From the NCBI RefSeq assembly GCF_001684975.1, contig NZ_MAYH01000023.1:124001-188000 (forward strand): DNA of 64,000 nt. Reading direction: 5' to 3'. Below, one piece after another: positions 56,636 to 64,000 of the stretch (position 1 is the stretch's first letter; each line of letters starts with the position of its first letter). The DNA is from Chryseobacterium artocarpi. GTDB taxonomy: Bacteria; Bacteroidota; Bacteroidia; Flavobacteriales; Weeksellaceae. The notes below the pieces were generated by a model. That model did not search any database. It was not told where the DNA came from and saw nothing but the letters and a program-made list of their open reading frames with translations. Both the position numbers and the translations under genes were made by a program.

Positions 56636-57754
56636 TTATAGTTCAAGTTCAATAATTTTCCTTGCCATTTTTTGATTGATACTTTCAGGAATTAAACTCA
56701 TCATAAAATTACGGAAGGAATTCCCATGTTCCCATTGTGAAATCTTTCCAATAGTACGGCTTGTATTAACAATATAATCTACCTTTTTTCTCCTGATTTT
56801 CTGAAATTCCTTGAATACTGCATTAAAATCTTTATTTCTTTCTAATAAACGACCAATGATATAAGCGTCTTCAATAGCCTGGCATGCACCTTGTCCCATA
56901 TTGGGTGTAGTTGCATGAGCTGCATCACCAATCAGACAAAGATTTTCAGAATACCATTGAGGAATAGGAGTAAGGTCAGAAATATCATTACAGATAATAT
57001 TTTCTTTTTCGGTTGCTTCTATAAGATTTAAAGCCAAAGAATCAAAATCTTTAAAAATTTCATTAATTTCCAAATATCTATCGAAGCTTTTCTCATTAAT
57101 ACAGGCATACCAATATACTTTTTTCTCAGAAATCTTTACAAATCCAAAGCGCTTTCCTTTTCCCCAAAGCTCAAAAGCCTCATGATGATACTTTTCCGGT
57201 AGTTCAAAATCCACGAGACCACGCCAACACTTTTGCCCGGAACTTCGTATGCTTCCTGTTTTTAAAATCTGATTTCGCACTTGAGATTTAATGCCATCAG
57301 CTCCAAAGACTATTTTACTTTCCAGCTGAGCCCCATTTTCAAAATTGAGAATATAGTTTTCCTTTTTTTCTATTTTCTTTAAAGAATGATTGAGTTCAAT
57401 GGATTTCGAATGCAGATTTTCAGCAAGAATTCGTTGTAATTCTGCTCTGTGAATAGCGACATTACAGGATTTATATTTGTTTTCCAACTCAAGGATTTCC
57501 GTTTTTGAAAATGCTTTTAAAGATTCGTTGGATAGAGTGATTTTGTGAATTTTATTTCCTGAATTCTCAATTTTCTTCTTTAAACCCAGTTTGTCAAAAA
57601 CCTGCATAGCATTCACAGCCATCATGATTCCAGCGCCTACGGGTTTTATTTCTGAAGCAGATTCATAGATGGTAAAATCATATTCATTTTGCTGAAGCAC
57701 ATTTCCCAGGGTGAGTCCGCCAATTCCGGCTCCGATGATTGATATTGCTTTCAT
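56636..57754 (-). CDS. FAD-dependent monooxygenase (PHBH/UbiH-like)
   Basis: 372 residues. FAD-binding N-terminus IIGAGIGGLTLGNVLQ (GxGxxG), then IHRAELQRIL, the second FAD motif LIGDAAHATTPNMGQGACQAIEDAYIIGRLL (GD near residue 281) and VFGADGIKSQVRNQI. This is the PF01494-type flavin hydroxylase, which inserts oxygen into an aromatic or polyketide-like substrate using NAD(P)H. Soluble. A divergently placed palindromic repeat lies in the upstream gap. Substrate unknown. Confidence 0.9.
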   Translation of the reverse strand: MKAISIIGAGIGGLTLGNVLQQNEYDFTIYESASEIKPVGAGIMMAVNAMQVFDKLGLKKKIENSGNKIHKITLSNESLKAFSKTEILELENKYKSCNVAIHRAELQRILAENLHSKSIELNHSLKKIEKKENYILNFENGAQLESKIVFGADGIKSQVRNQILKTGSIRSSGQKCWRGLVDFELPEKYHHEAFELWGKGKRFGFVKISEKKVYWYACINEKSFDRYLEINEIFKDFDSLALNLIEATEKENIICNDISDLTPIPQWYSENLCLIGDAAHATTPNMGQGACQAIEDAYIIGRLLERNKDFNAVFKEFQKIRRKKVDYIVNTSRTIGKISQWEHGNSFRNFMMSLIPESINQKMARKIIELEL

Positions 57755-57790
57755 TGTTTAGTTTGTAAAGTGATTTTCAGGAAAAATTTT

Positions 57791-57952
57791 TTGCCACGAA
57801 TTCACGAATAAAATTTCCGCACGTTATAGTAACTTTATAGTTTAATTTATTTTCGTAGAAATTTCGATGTTCTTATGTGATGAAATCATTTTTTAACAAC
57901 ATAGGAACATAGGGTTTGTGGTAAATAAAAATTATTCGCGCATTAGTGGCAA
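57791..57952. repeat. Nested palindromic repeat element, CACGAAT family
   Basis: Outer arms TTGCCACGAATTCACGAATAA (57791-57811) and TTATTCGCGCATTAGTGGCAA (57932-57952) are inverted copies with few mismatches. Inside lies a second inverted pair, ATGTTCTTATGT and ACATAGGAACAT. The 162-bp element fills most of the gap between the monooxygenase and GNAT genes and resembles a small non-autonomous repeat element. Confidence 0.65.
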
Positions 57953-57992
57953 TTTATAGATCCAGAATCTTTGTAATTTTCCAGCCTTAAGA

Positions 57993-58493
57993 TTATAAAG
58001 TCAAAATATAACTTTCCGATACTTTTTTGAAGCCATATCTATTAAAAAACTGATGCGCTCCATGATTATTCACTCCGCTTTCCAGGAGAATAAAGCTTAT
58101 ATTCCAGTTTTTAGATTCCTCAATCGCTTTCTCTAAAAGTTTACTTCCCAGAGACTGTCCTCTCACAGATTGATCTAAGAGCATGTCTTCCAAAATTGCA
58201 TATTTTTTAAAAGGACTGTTAATCACATTAAAAACCATCATACCTACAATTTCACTGTTTTCATTTTCAGCAATTAGAATATTAAGTTTAGAACTTCCAT
58301 CAGAATTGAAATCGGTCAGTAATTGTTCTGTTAAAATAACATTCAGGTCAGGATTCCAATGGTGTGTATCCAGCGCTCTGCCAGACATCATTTCACCATG
58401 AGAAATATAGGAATCTGTTTTATGGGTAATAAAAAAATCTACGAGCTCTTTAACTCGGGCTTTATCCGTGAGCCACTTTGTAGTATATTTCAT
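57993..58493 (-). CDS. GNAT family N-acetyltransferase
   Basis: 166 residues, one GNAT fold. Acetyl-CoA binding segment is LDQSVRGQSLGSKLLEKAIEESK (R/QxxGxG form with RGQSLG near residue 114), followed by FILLESGVNNHGAHQFFNRYGFKKVSESYIL, the usual C-terminal N..A..fY...GF pattern. Substrate unknown. The upstream lipoprotein gene on the same strand stops 13 bases before this start. Confidence 0.88.
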   Translation of the reverse strand: MKYTTKWLTDKARVKELVDFFITHKTDSYISHGEMMSGRALDTHHWNPDLNVILTEQLLTDFNSDGSSKLNILIAENENSEIVGMMVFNVINSPFKKYAILEDMLLDQSVRGQSLGSKLLEKAIEESKNWNISFILLESGVNNHGAHQFFNRYGFKKVSESYILTL

Positions 58494-58506
58494 GATTGTT
58501 TTGGGT

Positions 58507-59100
58507 TTATTTTAATTTCTTTAATTCTTCCAGTAATTGATTCTGTTTGTTGATAAACTGATCCAGGCTATCTGTTTTTAAAGGATGTCCCTTTTGATAT
58601 TTTTCAATTTCAGGAAGTGTTTTTCTGATTTTAAAGGCTGTATATAAGCTATTCATATCAGCATTGTTTTGATTTATCCGAGCAATAAGCATATTTACAC
58701 TCGAGATTTTTACACTGTATTGGTCTTTACTGAACTGAACATCCTTCTCAATTTGCTTTTTGGTCAAAGAGTCTGTGATTGATCTTGCAGCATTTTCTGC
58801 TTCCCGGTAAAAAGATTCAGACTTATTGATTATTTCTTCATACGTATTTATAACTTTTCTTGATTCTTTTTGAGTATTGAAAATTTTTTCATCAAGTACT
58901 TTCAGTTTTTTATCATTCTTAATCAGTTCAGAATAGGTTTTATCAATAAGGTTATCTCCGCGATAGCTTTCAAATGAGCCTGAAACTGAAGATTCTGCAT
59001 TATCAATAGCATTTTCTACTATGGGTTTATTTTGTTGTCTTATATCTCCACAGGAAAATATTGATACAATAAACACAGAGGCAAAAAATATTTTTTTCAT
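58507..59100 (-). CDS. Coiled-coil lipoprotein of unknown function
   Basis: 197 residues. Signal MKKIFFASVFIVSIFSC with lipobox IFSC. The mature part is nearly all helical and highly charged, with heptad-like stretches (ELIKNDKKLKVLDEKIFNTQKESRKVINTYEEIINK and DQFINKQNQLLEELKKLK). This suggests an elongated coiled coil anchored in a membrane. No named family. Followed closely by the GNAT gene; preceded by the 146-aa gene with 21 bases between. Confidence 0.75.
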   Translation of the reverse strand: MKKIFFASVFIVSIFSCGDIRQQNKPIVENAIDNAESSVSGSFESYRGDNLIDKTYSELIKNDKKLKVLDEKIFNTQKESRKVINTYEEIINKSESFYREAENAARSITDSLTKKQIEKDVQFSKDQYSVKISSVNMLIARINQNNADMNSLYTAFKIRKTLPEIEKYQKGHPLKTDSLDQFINKQNQLLEELKKLK

Positions 59101-59121
59101 GATAATTGTCGTTTTAATTGA

Positions 59122-59562
59122 TTACAAATTTCGATCAACGGAAGGCAAATCAAAATCCTTATTTTCAAAATTTAAAGTAAAGTTAACGTCGAAAGTATTT
59201 CTGGTTGCTTTTATTTCTAGTATATTTTGTTGAATAGAAAAATACGATAATTTATATTTATCCTGAGCACCAGGAAAAATTTCAGAGCTTTGGCTTAAGT
59301 GCATGATAGGTTTGTTATGAGGCAGGATGAAAATTTCCTGATCTAAAAAGATAATGTCTGCTGTATTGAAGGCATAGCCACCTGTGTTACGTCGTGGAAT
59401 ATCCTTGAATCTGATGTCTACATTTTTTATCAGCTGATAATTTCTTTTCTTTATATGTTGAAAGAAAGCTTTACGCATATGATTGACATAGGTAATACAT
59501 CCAATATAAATCAAGATGGTTAATATAAAAGCTCCGACAAAAAGAGAAGACATGTCATCCAT
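59122..59562 (-). CDS. Single-pass membrane protein of unknown function, 146 aa
   Basis: One N-terminal transmembrane helix (LFVGAFILTILIYIGCITYV), then a basic cytoplasmic-type stretch (HMRKAFFQHIKKRNYQLIK) and a beta-rich domain with NTADIIFLDQEIFILPHNKPIMHLSQSSEIFPG. The latter looks like a small PH-like or GRAM-like sandwich, but I cannot assign a family. Probably co-transcribed with the coiled-coil lipoprotein. Confidence 0.7.
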   Translation of the reverse strand: MDDMSSLFVGAFILTILIYIGCITYVNHMRKAFFQHIKKRNYQLIKNVDIRFKDIPRRNTGGYAFNTADIIFLDQEIFILPHNKPIMHLSQSSEIFPGAQDKYKLSYFSIQQNILEIKATRNTFDVNFTLNFENKDFDLPSVDRNL

Positions 59563-59572
59563 AGATACAAAA

Positions 59573-59603
59573 ATAAAAAAACGGAGCCTGAAAACAGACT
59601 CCG
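59573..59603 (-). terminator. Terminator of rpoD
   Basis: CGGAGCCTG/CAGACTCCG stem with one mismatch and an AAAA loop. The minus strand continues into T7. Confidence 0.75.
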
Positions 59604-59627
59604 CCTATAAAATTGTTTGTGCTAAAA

Positions 59628-60494
59628 TTATTTACCTAAATAAGACTTAAGGATCTTACTTCTGGTATTGTGTTTTAGTCTCTTAATTGCTTTTTCTTTG
59701 ATCTGACGAACTCTCTCTCTTGTAAGATCGAAAGTTTCACCGATTTCTTCTAAAGTCATTGGGTGTTTTCCGTTCAATCCGAAGTATAATCTTACCAAAT
59801 CAGCCTCTCTTGGAGTTAAAGTATTTAATGCTCTTTCGATTTCAATTTGAAGAGATTCAAGCATTAAGTCTTTATCTGGACTTGGAGATTCTCCTGAACG
59901 TAATACATCATAAAGATTAGAATCTTCACCTTCTACTAAAGGTGCATCCATAGACAGGTGTCTACCGGAGTTTTTCATTGATTCTTTAATATCTTCCTCA
60001 CTCATGTCAAGAACTTCAGCCAATTCTTCCGGAGAAGGTGGTCTTTCGTTTTCCTGCTCAAGGTGAGCATATGCTTTATTAATTTTATTGATGGAACCAA
60101 TTTTGTTCAACGGAAGTCTTACAATTCTTGATTGCTCAGCTAGCGCCTGTAAAATTGATTGACGGATCCACCATACTGCATAAGAGATAAATTTGAAACC
60201 TCTAGTTTCATCGTACCTTTTTGCCGCCTTCATTAATCCTAAGTTACCTTCATTGATCAAATCGGGTAAGGAAAGACCTTGGTTTTGGTATTGCTTAGAT
60301 ACAGAAACTACGAAACGAAGGTTGGCTTTGATTAATTTCTCAAGTGCAGCTCTGTCGCCAGCACGTATTCTTTGTGCCAATTCTACTTCTTCGTCCGCAG
60401 TGATCAGTTCCACTTTACCAATTTCCTGCAAATACTTGTCTAATGAAGCAGTTTCCCTGTTGGTAACCTGCTTAGTGATTTTTAATTGTCTCAT
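59628..60494 (-). CDS. rpoD: RpoD, primary sigma factor of Bacteroidota type
   Basis: 288 residues, a short primary sigma factor without region 1.1. Region 1.2/2.1 starts [27 protein letters not shown]. Region 2 has [33 protein letters not shown] (2.3-2.4). Region 3 is [17 protein letters not shown]. Region 4 ends [32 protein letters not shown] ([23 protein letters not shown]). This type recognises TTTG / TAnnTTTG promoters, which occur before many genes of this window. Confidence 0.97.
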   Translation of the reverse strand: MRQLKITKQVTNRETASLDKYLQEIGKVELITADEEVELAQRIRAGDRAALEKLIKANLRFVVSVSKQYQNQGLSLPDLINEGNLGLMKAAKRYDETRGFKFISYAVWWIRQSILQALAEQSRIVRLPLNKIGSINKINKAYAHLEQENERPPSPEELAEVLDMSEEDIKESMKNSGRHLSMDAPLVEGEDSNLYDVLRSGESPSPDKDLMLESLQIEIERALNTLTPREADLVRLYFGLNGKHPMTLEEIGETFDLTRERVRQIKEKAIKRLKHNTRSKILKSYLGK

Positions 60495-60632
60495 TTATTT
60501 TATCCTCAAAAAAGAGTTACTATATAGTATACGTATGGAAACATAAAAAGGTTACACAAGTTTTACTTTTTTATTAAATATTTGATTCAAAGGTTAATTT
60601 AATCAATCGATGATCCTATAATCTTCAAACAA

Positions 60633-60658
60633 AAAAACGGAACCAAAGTCCCGTTTTT
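60633..60658 (-). terminator. Terminator of the S1/P1 nuclease gene
   Basis: AAAAACGG/CCGTTTTT 8-bp stem with a ten-base loop, T's on the minus strand. Lies just downstream of the nuclease stop. Confidence 0.65.
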
Positions 60659-60687
60659 ATTTATATCTATTAAGATTTTATTTTTAA

Positions 60688-61479
60688 TTAGAATAGCTCG
60701 TTCAATAGCTTAGCCAATCTCAATCCTCCGTACAATAACTGTCTTTCAAGAGTGTCATTGAACTTATATTGATAGTCGTAAGATAATTTTGAATCGTTTG
60801 GAGTCTGAGCATAGATTTTATTTGCGATTTTGTGAGAATCATACAACCAGTCTTCTAAAGTCCCGGACTGAATCTGTGCCACTTCTTCTTTAGATTTAAT
60901 ATCCAAAAGTTTAGAATATTCTGTGTAGCTGTATTTTTGAGAATCAACCAATTTTCCATCCCAAACAGAGTGTAAATTTGTTTTATCTCCAAAATAGGTA
61001 ACATTAATTTTGTTTCCACCTAAATCTTCAGCTCTTCCTACGTGCAATGGCTGTGCAAGATCTCCCATAATATGGATTAAGAAGATCAAAGCAATTTTTC
61101 TGTCTTTTTCAGAAGTATTCTTATCCTTGATCTGGCTGGATAATGTGTTTACCTGGGTATAAAGACTTGGTCCCGCCTGCAATTTTAAATTTTGTTCAAA
61201 ATTTTTAAAATCTGTCTGTGGGTCAATGTTTACATAGTGCCATGATGACGCCTGCTTCCATACTCCTGTTGTATCAGATTTGATAAAGTCTGGCCAGTTT
61301 GCCCAATAAGCAAGACGTTCTTTGCCCATTATTTTTTTGATCTCCCTTTTTGCCTTTCTGGAAAGGTGGTTTTCTGCGATGTCTGCAATTACTCTGTGCC
61401 CCGTCAATCCCCACGCATAAGAATAAAGTGAAGAGGAAATGAATGCTAAAATCAGAATTTTAGAATAAATACTTTTCAT
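60688..61479 (-). CDS. Secreted S1/P1-type nuclease
   Basis: 263 residues from ATG 61479. Signal MKSIYSKILILAFISSSLYSYA leaves a mature protein starting WGLTGHRVIADIAE. The N-terminal Trp (residue 23) and His28 are the first zinc ligands of the S1/P1 family. Other zinc-site segments: YWANWPDFIKSD, SSWHYVNIDP, HIMGDLAQPLHVGRAEDLGGN and NLHSVWDGKLVD. It is a Zn3 nuclease for single-stranded nucleic acids, acting in the periplasm or outside the cell, probably for nucleotide scavenging. It lies between rpoD and the T6SS genes, so it is worth considering as a secreted effector, without evidence. Confidence 0.95.
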   Translation of the reverse strand: MKSIYSKILILAFISSSLYSYAWGLTGHRVIADIAENHLSRKAKREIKKIMGKERLAYWANWPDFIKSDTTGVWKQASSWHYVNIDPQTDFKNFEQNLKLQAGPSLYTQVNTLSSQIKDKNTSEKDRKIALIFLIHIMGDLAQPLHVGRAEDLGGNKINVTYFGDKTNLHSVWDGKLVDSQKYSYTEYSKLLDIKSKEEVAQIQSGTLEDWLYDSHKIANKIYAQTPNDSKLSYDYQYKFNDTLERQLLYGGLRLAKLLNELF

Positions 61480-61925
61480 TTTAAATAACAATTTTCAGTC
61501 AGCAAAGATACGCTCACTTTCTGAATGAACATGAAATATCTTGAATTTATTCTTCAGAATATGTTAATAAAATTTAATCTAAATAAAGTAGAGAATTATA
61601 TTATTTTGTAAAATAGATTGTAACGATAGCTAAGATATAAGGCACACTGTATGTTATTCGTTATTTGTTTTAGTATTGATTTTAGTTATTATATTAAATT
61701 TATTATTTTAATTAATAAAATTTGTAAAACATTGATTTTTAATACATAAATTTAATTTTTAAACTTGAGTGTTTGGATCGTTTTACCGTATTTTTACGGA
61801 ATTTACTTGAAACTATTCCTTTTAATGTCAATTAATTAGTATTTTTCGGATAAAATTATTGGGAAAATATTTTTTCAAACTTGCGAGATATATTATCTTT
61901 ACAAGTCATAATCACAGGAAACACT
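61480..61925. other. 446-bp AT-rich upstream region of the tssG operon
   Basis: No gene. Very AT-rich. A small hairpin ACCGTATTTTTACGG lies near 61785-61799, and a TATCTTTA element at 61894 is the likely -7 box of the T6SS operon. Confidence 0.55.
61894..61901 (+). promoter_or_regulatory. Possible -7 element of the tssG-tssN-tssK operon
   Basis: TATCTTTA is one base off TAnnTTTG, 24 bases before the tssG ATG. A T-rich stretch lies where a -33 box is expected. Confidence 0.35.
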
Positions 61926-62867
61926 ATGTATGAGAATAATATTGTAGACATGCATTACAATAAGCTGCAGACAGATTTTAAAGCTGAAGCTGTGGCTGTT
62001 AACCTTTTAAAATATCACCGGGCTGTAAGCAATATTTTTATTGAGAGAGTCGGGGTAAATGATCGTGCTTATTTAAAGGATATTAAAAGCATTTCGAGTA
62101 GCTATTTAGGCTTTGACGAGGAAGTATTCACTATAGAAAGCTATAGAGAAGGTATTTATGATTACCTTCCGGAGGGATTATTCCATCCGCCATCACTTGG
62201 AGCTTCCAGAAAAAACGTAGATACAGTTGTCCGGGAAATCCGAAAACAGAAAAGAGTAGAGGATGATGCAAGAAAGTTTTTCCGTCCCTTTGAATTAGAA
62301 GTTTTTTTTACGGAAATCAGCGCTTTACTTAAGGAATGCGAATTTGATATTACGAGCAATACGGATGTGTTGCTGGAAACTGTAAGTGAACTCTGGCCAC
62401 TCATCAATATGCTTGACAGACAGAATGCATATATTTTTATGCATATTTTGCCTTTCTTTCATCAGATCAGAGGGGATAAGAAATGGTTTGAAAGATGTAT
62501 GACCGCTTTTTTACAAGTGCCTGTGAAGGTAACTTTTTCTCCTAATGTCATTGATGAAATTGAGAAAAACGATGATTCAATGTTATTAGGGAATTCAAGG
62601 TTAGGAGTTACATATATTCCGAGTGGAAGACATATGGATGGGCAAAGGAACTGGGTTGTCAATATTGGTCCTATTCCTTATCATGATATGAAAAAGTACA
62701 TTCCGGGAAGCCCGTTCAGGCAGGTTCTTCAGACGTTGTATGATTATTTTCTTCCGGTAACAGTAGATGTGGAAGAAAATTTTGTAACAGAAAAAGTGGA
62801 GTACTCATTCAGCCTTGAGGATGATGAAAGAAATGCCAGCCGCCTGGGATATTCTACCTTCCTCTAA
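61926..62867 (+). CDS. tssG: TssG, T6SS baseplate subunit
   Basis: 313 residues from ATG 61926. An in-frame TTG at 61881 is rejected because it precedes the likely promoter box. The C-terminal third follows the TssG pattern: SRLGVTYIPSGRHMDGQRNWVVNIGPIPYH, then DMKKYIPGSPFRQVLQTLYDYFLPVTVDVEENFV. This compares with the canonical 'lG....v.gr.wd.q.kfrl.lGPl....f..llPg...l..l..lv..yl' of TssG. Overall divergence is typical of T6SSiii. TssG holds two TssF copies in the baseplate wedge; tssF itself lies 58 kb upstream. tssN begins 54 bases later. Confidence 0.8.
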   Translation: MYENNIVDMHYNKLQTDFKAEAVAVNLLKYHRAVSNIFIERVGVNDRAYLKDIKSISSSYLGFDEEVFTIESYREGIYDYLPEGLFHPPSLGASRKNVDTVVREIRKQKRVEDDARKFFRPFELEVFFTEISALLKECEFDITSNTDVLLETVSELWPLINMLDRQNAYIFMHILPFFHQIRGDKKWFERCMTAFLQVPVKVTFSPNVIDEIEKNDDSMLLGNSRLGVTYIPSGRHMDGQRNWVVNIGPIPYHDMKKYIPGSPFRQVLQTLYDYFLPVTVDVEENFVTEKVEYSFSLEDDERNASRLGYSTFL

Positions 62868-62921
62868 ATTATTTTATTATATTTACAACTACCAACAAAG
62901 TATAAATTCGAAAAGAAACAA

Positions 62922-63824
62922 ATGGAAATTTCTTCAGTAAAAGGTATTTTTTTAAGGTATATCTTAATGCCTTTAATCGCAATTATTATGATGTTTATCC
63001 TGGGAATTATCAGGAGAAATAAACCTGCGATAAAAATTAAAGTAATTATTGTATACGTACTTCTGTGCAGTTTATGTCTGGCTCTTCCTGGTTTTTTTGG
63101 ATTTGCCGGAAATCTTTTTAATCCGTATTGGTATCTGATTGCGCAGATTGTTTACCTTATCTTCGGAATTATTCATGTTAACTTATTACACAAATATTTC
63201 AGAAAGCATATTGAGTCTGTAGGAATGAGTATTTTATTTGAATCTATACTTTCTTTGACATGTATAGCTTTGGGTGGATTCCTGTTTACACTATTGTTTA
63301 ACTGGATGAGTAACGGAACAGGGTATGCTGCAATGGCAGCTACAAGTATGCTGATCTTTGTTGTACCAATGGTATTTTACTATTGCTATATTCAGTTTAT
63401 CAGTATTCCGTTTGATATTTATAAAACATGGAGATATTCTCCTGAGCAGAAACTTCCTGATTTCGAAGGAGCAGATTTTGACAGATTAATGGTTTTAAAC
63501 GTTGAATTGAGTAAAAATCTTGAGGATTCAAACCGTTTCAGAATCAAAGCAAAAACTCTTCCTACTGGTGTAACTTTCGGAGATTGGTTCTATAGAGTGG
63601 TAGATGATTATAACCATAAAAATCCTGGATCTATTATTCATCTTTCAGATGCAGAAAAGGAACCTTACTATTGGATTTTCTACACTAAAAAATCGTTTTT
63701 CAGCTTTAGAAAATATATAGATTTCGATCAGGACATTATTACAAACAATATTTCTGAAAATGAAGTGGTTGTCTGTAAAAGAGTCATTCAACATGAAGAG
63801 GAGGGAGTCGCAAGAAATTCATAA
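62922..63824 (+). CDS. tssN: TssN, Bacteroidota-specific T6SS membrane protein
   Basis: 300 residues. Six hydrophobic segments occupy about residues 10-30, 40-58, 66-88, 101-125, 132-158 and a short sixth. A soluble C-terminal domain of about 150 residues follows (PEQKLPDFEGADFDRLMVLNVELSKNLEDSNRFRIKAKTLPTGVTFGDWFYRVVDDYN). TssN is one of the proteins (with TssO, TssP, TssQ, TssR) that replace the usual TssJLM membrane complex in T6SSiii. Position between tssG and tssK agrees. The stop is 30 bases before tssK. Confidence 0.8.
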   Translation: MEISSVKGIFLRYILMPLIAIIMMFILGIIRRNKPAIKIKVIIVYVLLCSLCLALPGFFGFAGNLFNPYWYLIAQIVYLIFGIIHVNLLHKYFRKHIESVGMSILFESILSLTCIALGGFLFTLLFNWMSNGTGYAAMAATSMLIFVVPMVFYYCYIQFISIPFDIYKTWRYSPEQKLPDFEGADFDRLMVLNVELSKNLEDSNRFRIKAKTLPTGVTFGDWFYRVVDDYNHKNPGSIIHLSDAEKEPYYWIFYTKKSFFSFRKYIDFDQDIITNNISENEVVVCKRVIQHEEEGVARNS

Positions 63825-63854
63825 ACAAACACAAAAAATTAAAAAGTATTAAAC

Positions 63855-64000
63855 ATGATACAACCTATTAAACATTTTGCAATCAACTGGGTGGATGGGA
63901 TGAAGGTTTCCCAGAGGCATCTTAATGATCAGGATAATTTCTTAATCGATACTATCAGAGATTCCAATTCACTTGGAATTACTACATATAACTACGGGCT
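63855..64000 (+). CDS. tssK: TssK, T6SS baseplate-membrane connector (3'-truncated by window edge)
   Basis: The first 48 residues are present: MIQPIKHFAINWVDGMKVSQ, then RHLNDQDNFLIDTIRDSNSLGITTYNYG. The segment NWVDGMKVSQRHLNDQDNF matches the TssK (VasE/ImpJ) opening 'vhW.eGm.l.pqHfq.qd...'. TssK joins the baseplate to the membrane complex. It begins 30 bases after tssN and reads out of the window. Confidence 0.8.
   Translation, partial: MIQPIKHFAINWVDGMKVSQRHLNDQDNFLIDTIRDSNSLGITTYNYG

Noticed and set aside
60193..60546. 117-codon frame antisense to rpoD
   Set aside because: Mirror frame of a conserved sigma factor gene. No independent support.
60688..61479. S1/P1 nuclease as a T6SS effector
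   Set aside because: It has a normal Sec signal peptide, its own terminator and is transcribed away from the T6SS operon. Proximity alone does not support secretion by T6SS.

Overview
The window looks like a chromosome segment of a Chryseobacterium-type flavobacterium (Bacteroidota, Weeksellaceae). The base composition is AT-rich. Signal sequences and lipoboxes are Bacteroidota-like. Many genes are preceded by a TAnnTTTG -7 element, the promoter type used by the short Bacteroidota primary sigma factor, and that sigma gene (rpoD, 59628-60494, minus strand) is itself in the window. No tRNA, rRNA, CRISPR array, insertion sequence or prophage was recognised.

The two ends carry parts of one type VI secretion system of the Bacteroidota subtype (T6SSiii). 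The left end has tssE and tssF (1513-3861). The right end has tssG, tssN and the start of tssK (61926-64000). About 58 kb of mostly housekeeping DNA separates them. A 5'-truncated amino-acid permease opens the window.

4.2-20 kb: uvrA; a putative secreted lipoprotein; a 44-residue double-glycine peptide with its own promoter and terminator (8171-8305); a DUF421 membrane protein and a GNAT acetyltransferase; a tandemly duplicated pair of tiny lipoproteins; gyrA and a TPR protein; menB-menA for menaquinone; an SRPBCC protein; a UPF0173 hydrolase; the SRP RNA on the minus strand; and a DUF4199/glycosyltransferase pair.

20-35 kb: a GIN-domain lipoprotein, a phosphosugar mutase, a PLP aminotransferase, a PAP2-like protein with altered motifs, kdsB, a LolA-like protein, a glutathione peroxidase, ribF, and atpD-atpC apart from the rest of the ATP synthase genes.

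35-51.5 kb: a B12-binding-type radical SAM protein with unusual cysteine spacing; an acidic beta-rich protein; an EamA transporter; an alpha-oxoamine synthase next to a CysK-like enzyme, which I interpret as the sulfonolipid (capnine) head-group pair; two large GT-C-like membrane proteins; kdsA; and a TonB-dependent receptor.

51.6-56.6 kb is a copper-handling cluster: HYC_CC_PP protein, DUF3347 protein, a large multicopper oxidase with two N-terminal heavy-metal-binding modules and a beta-rich C-terminal extension, a second DUF3347 lipoprotein, and a haem-binding protein. Then come a flavin monooxygenase, a GNAT protein, two small unknowns, rpoD and an S1/P1 nuclease. Several intergenic gaps hold imperfect palindromic repeats of a dispersed family (core GCCACGAAT..CACGAATAA), and a second repeat type (CGGGCTTYAGCCCG) occurs twice.
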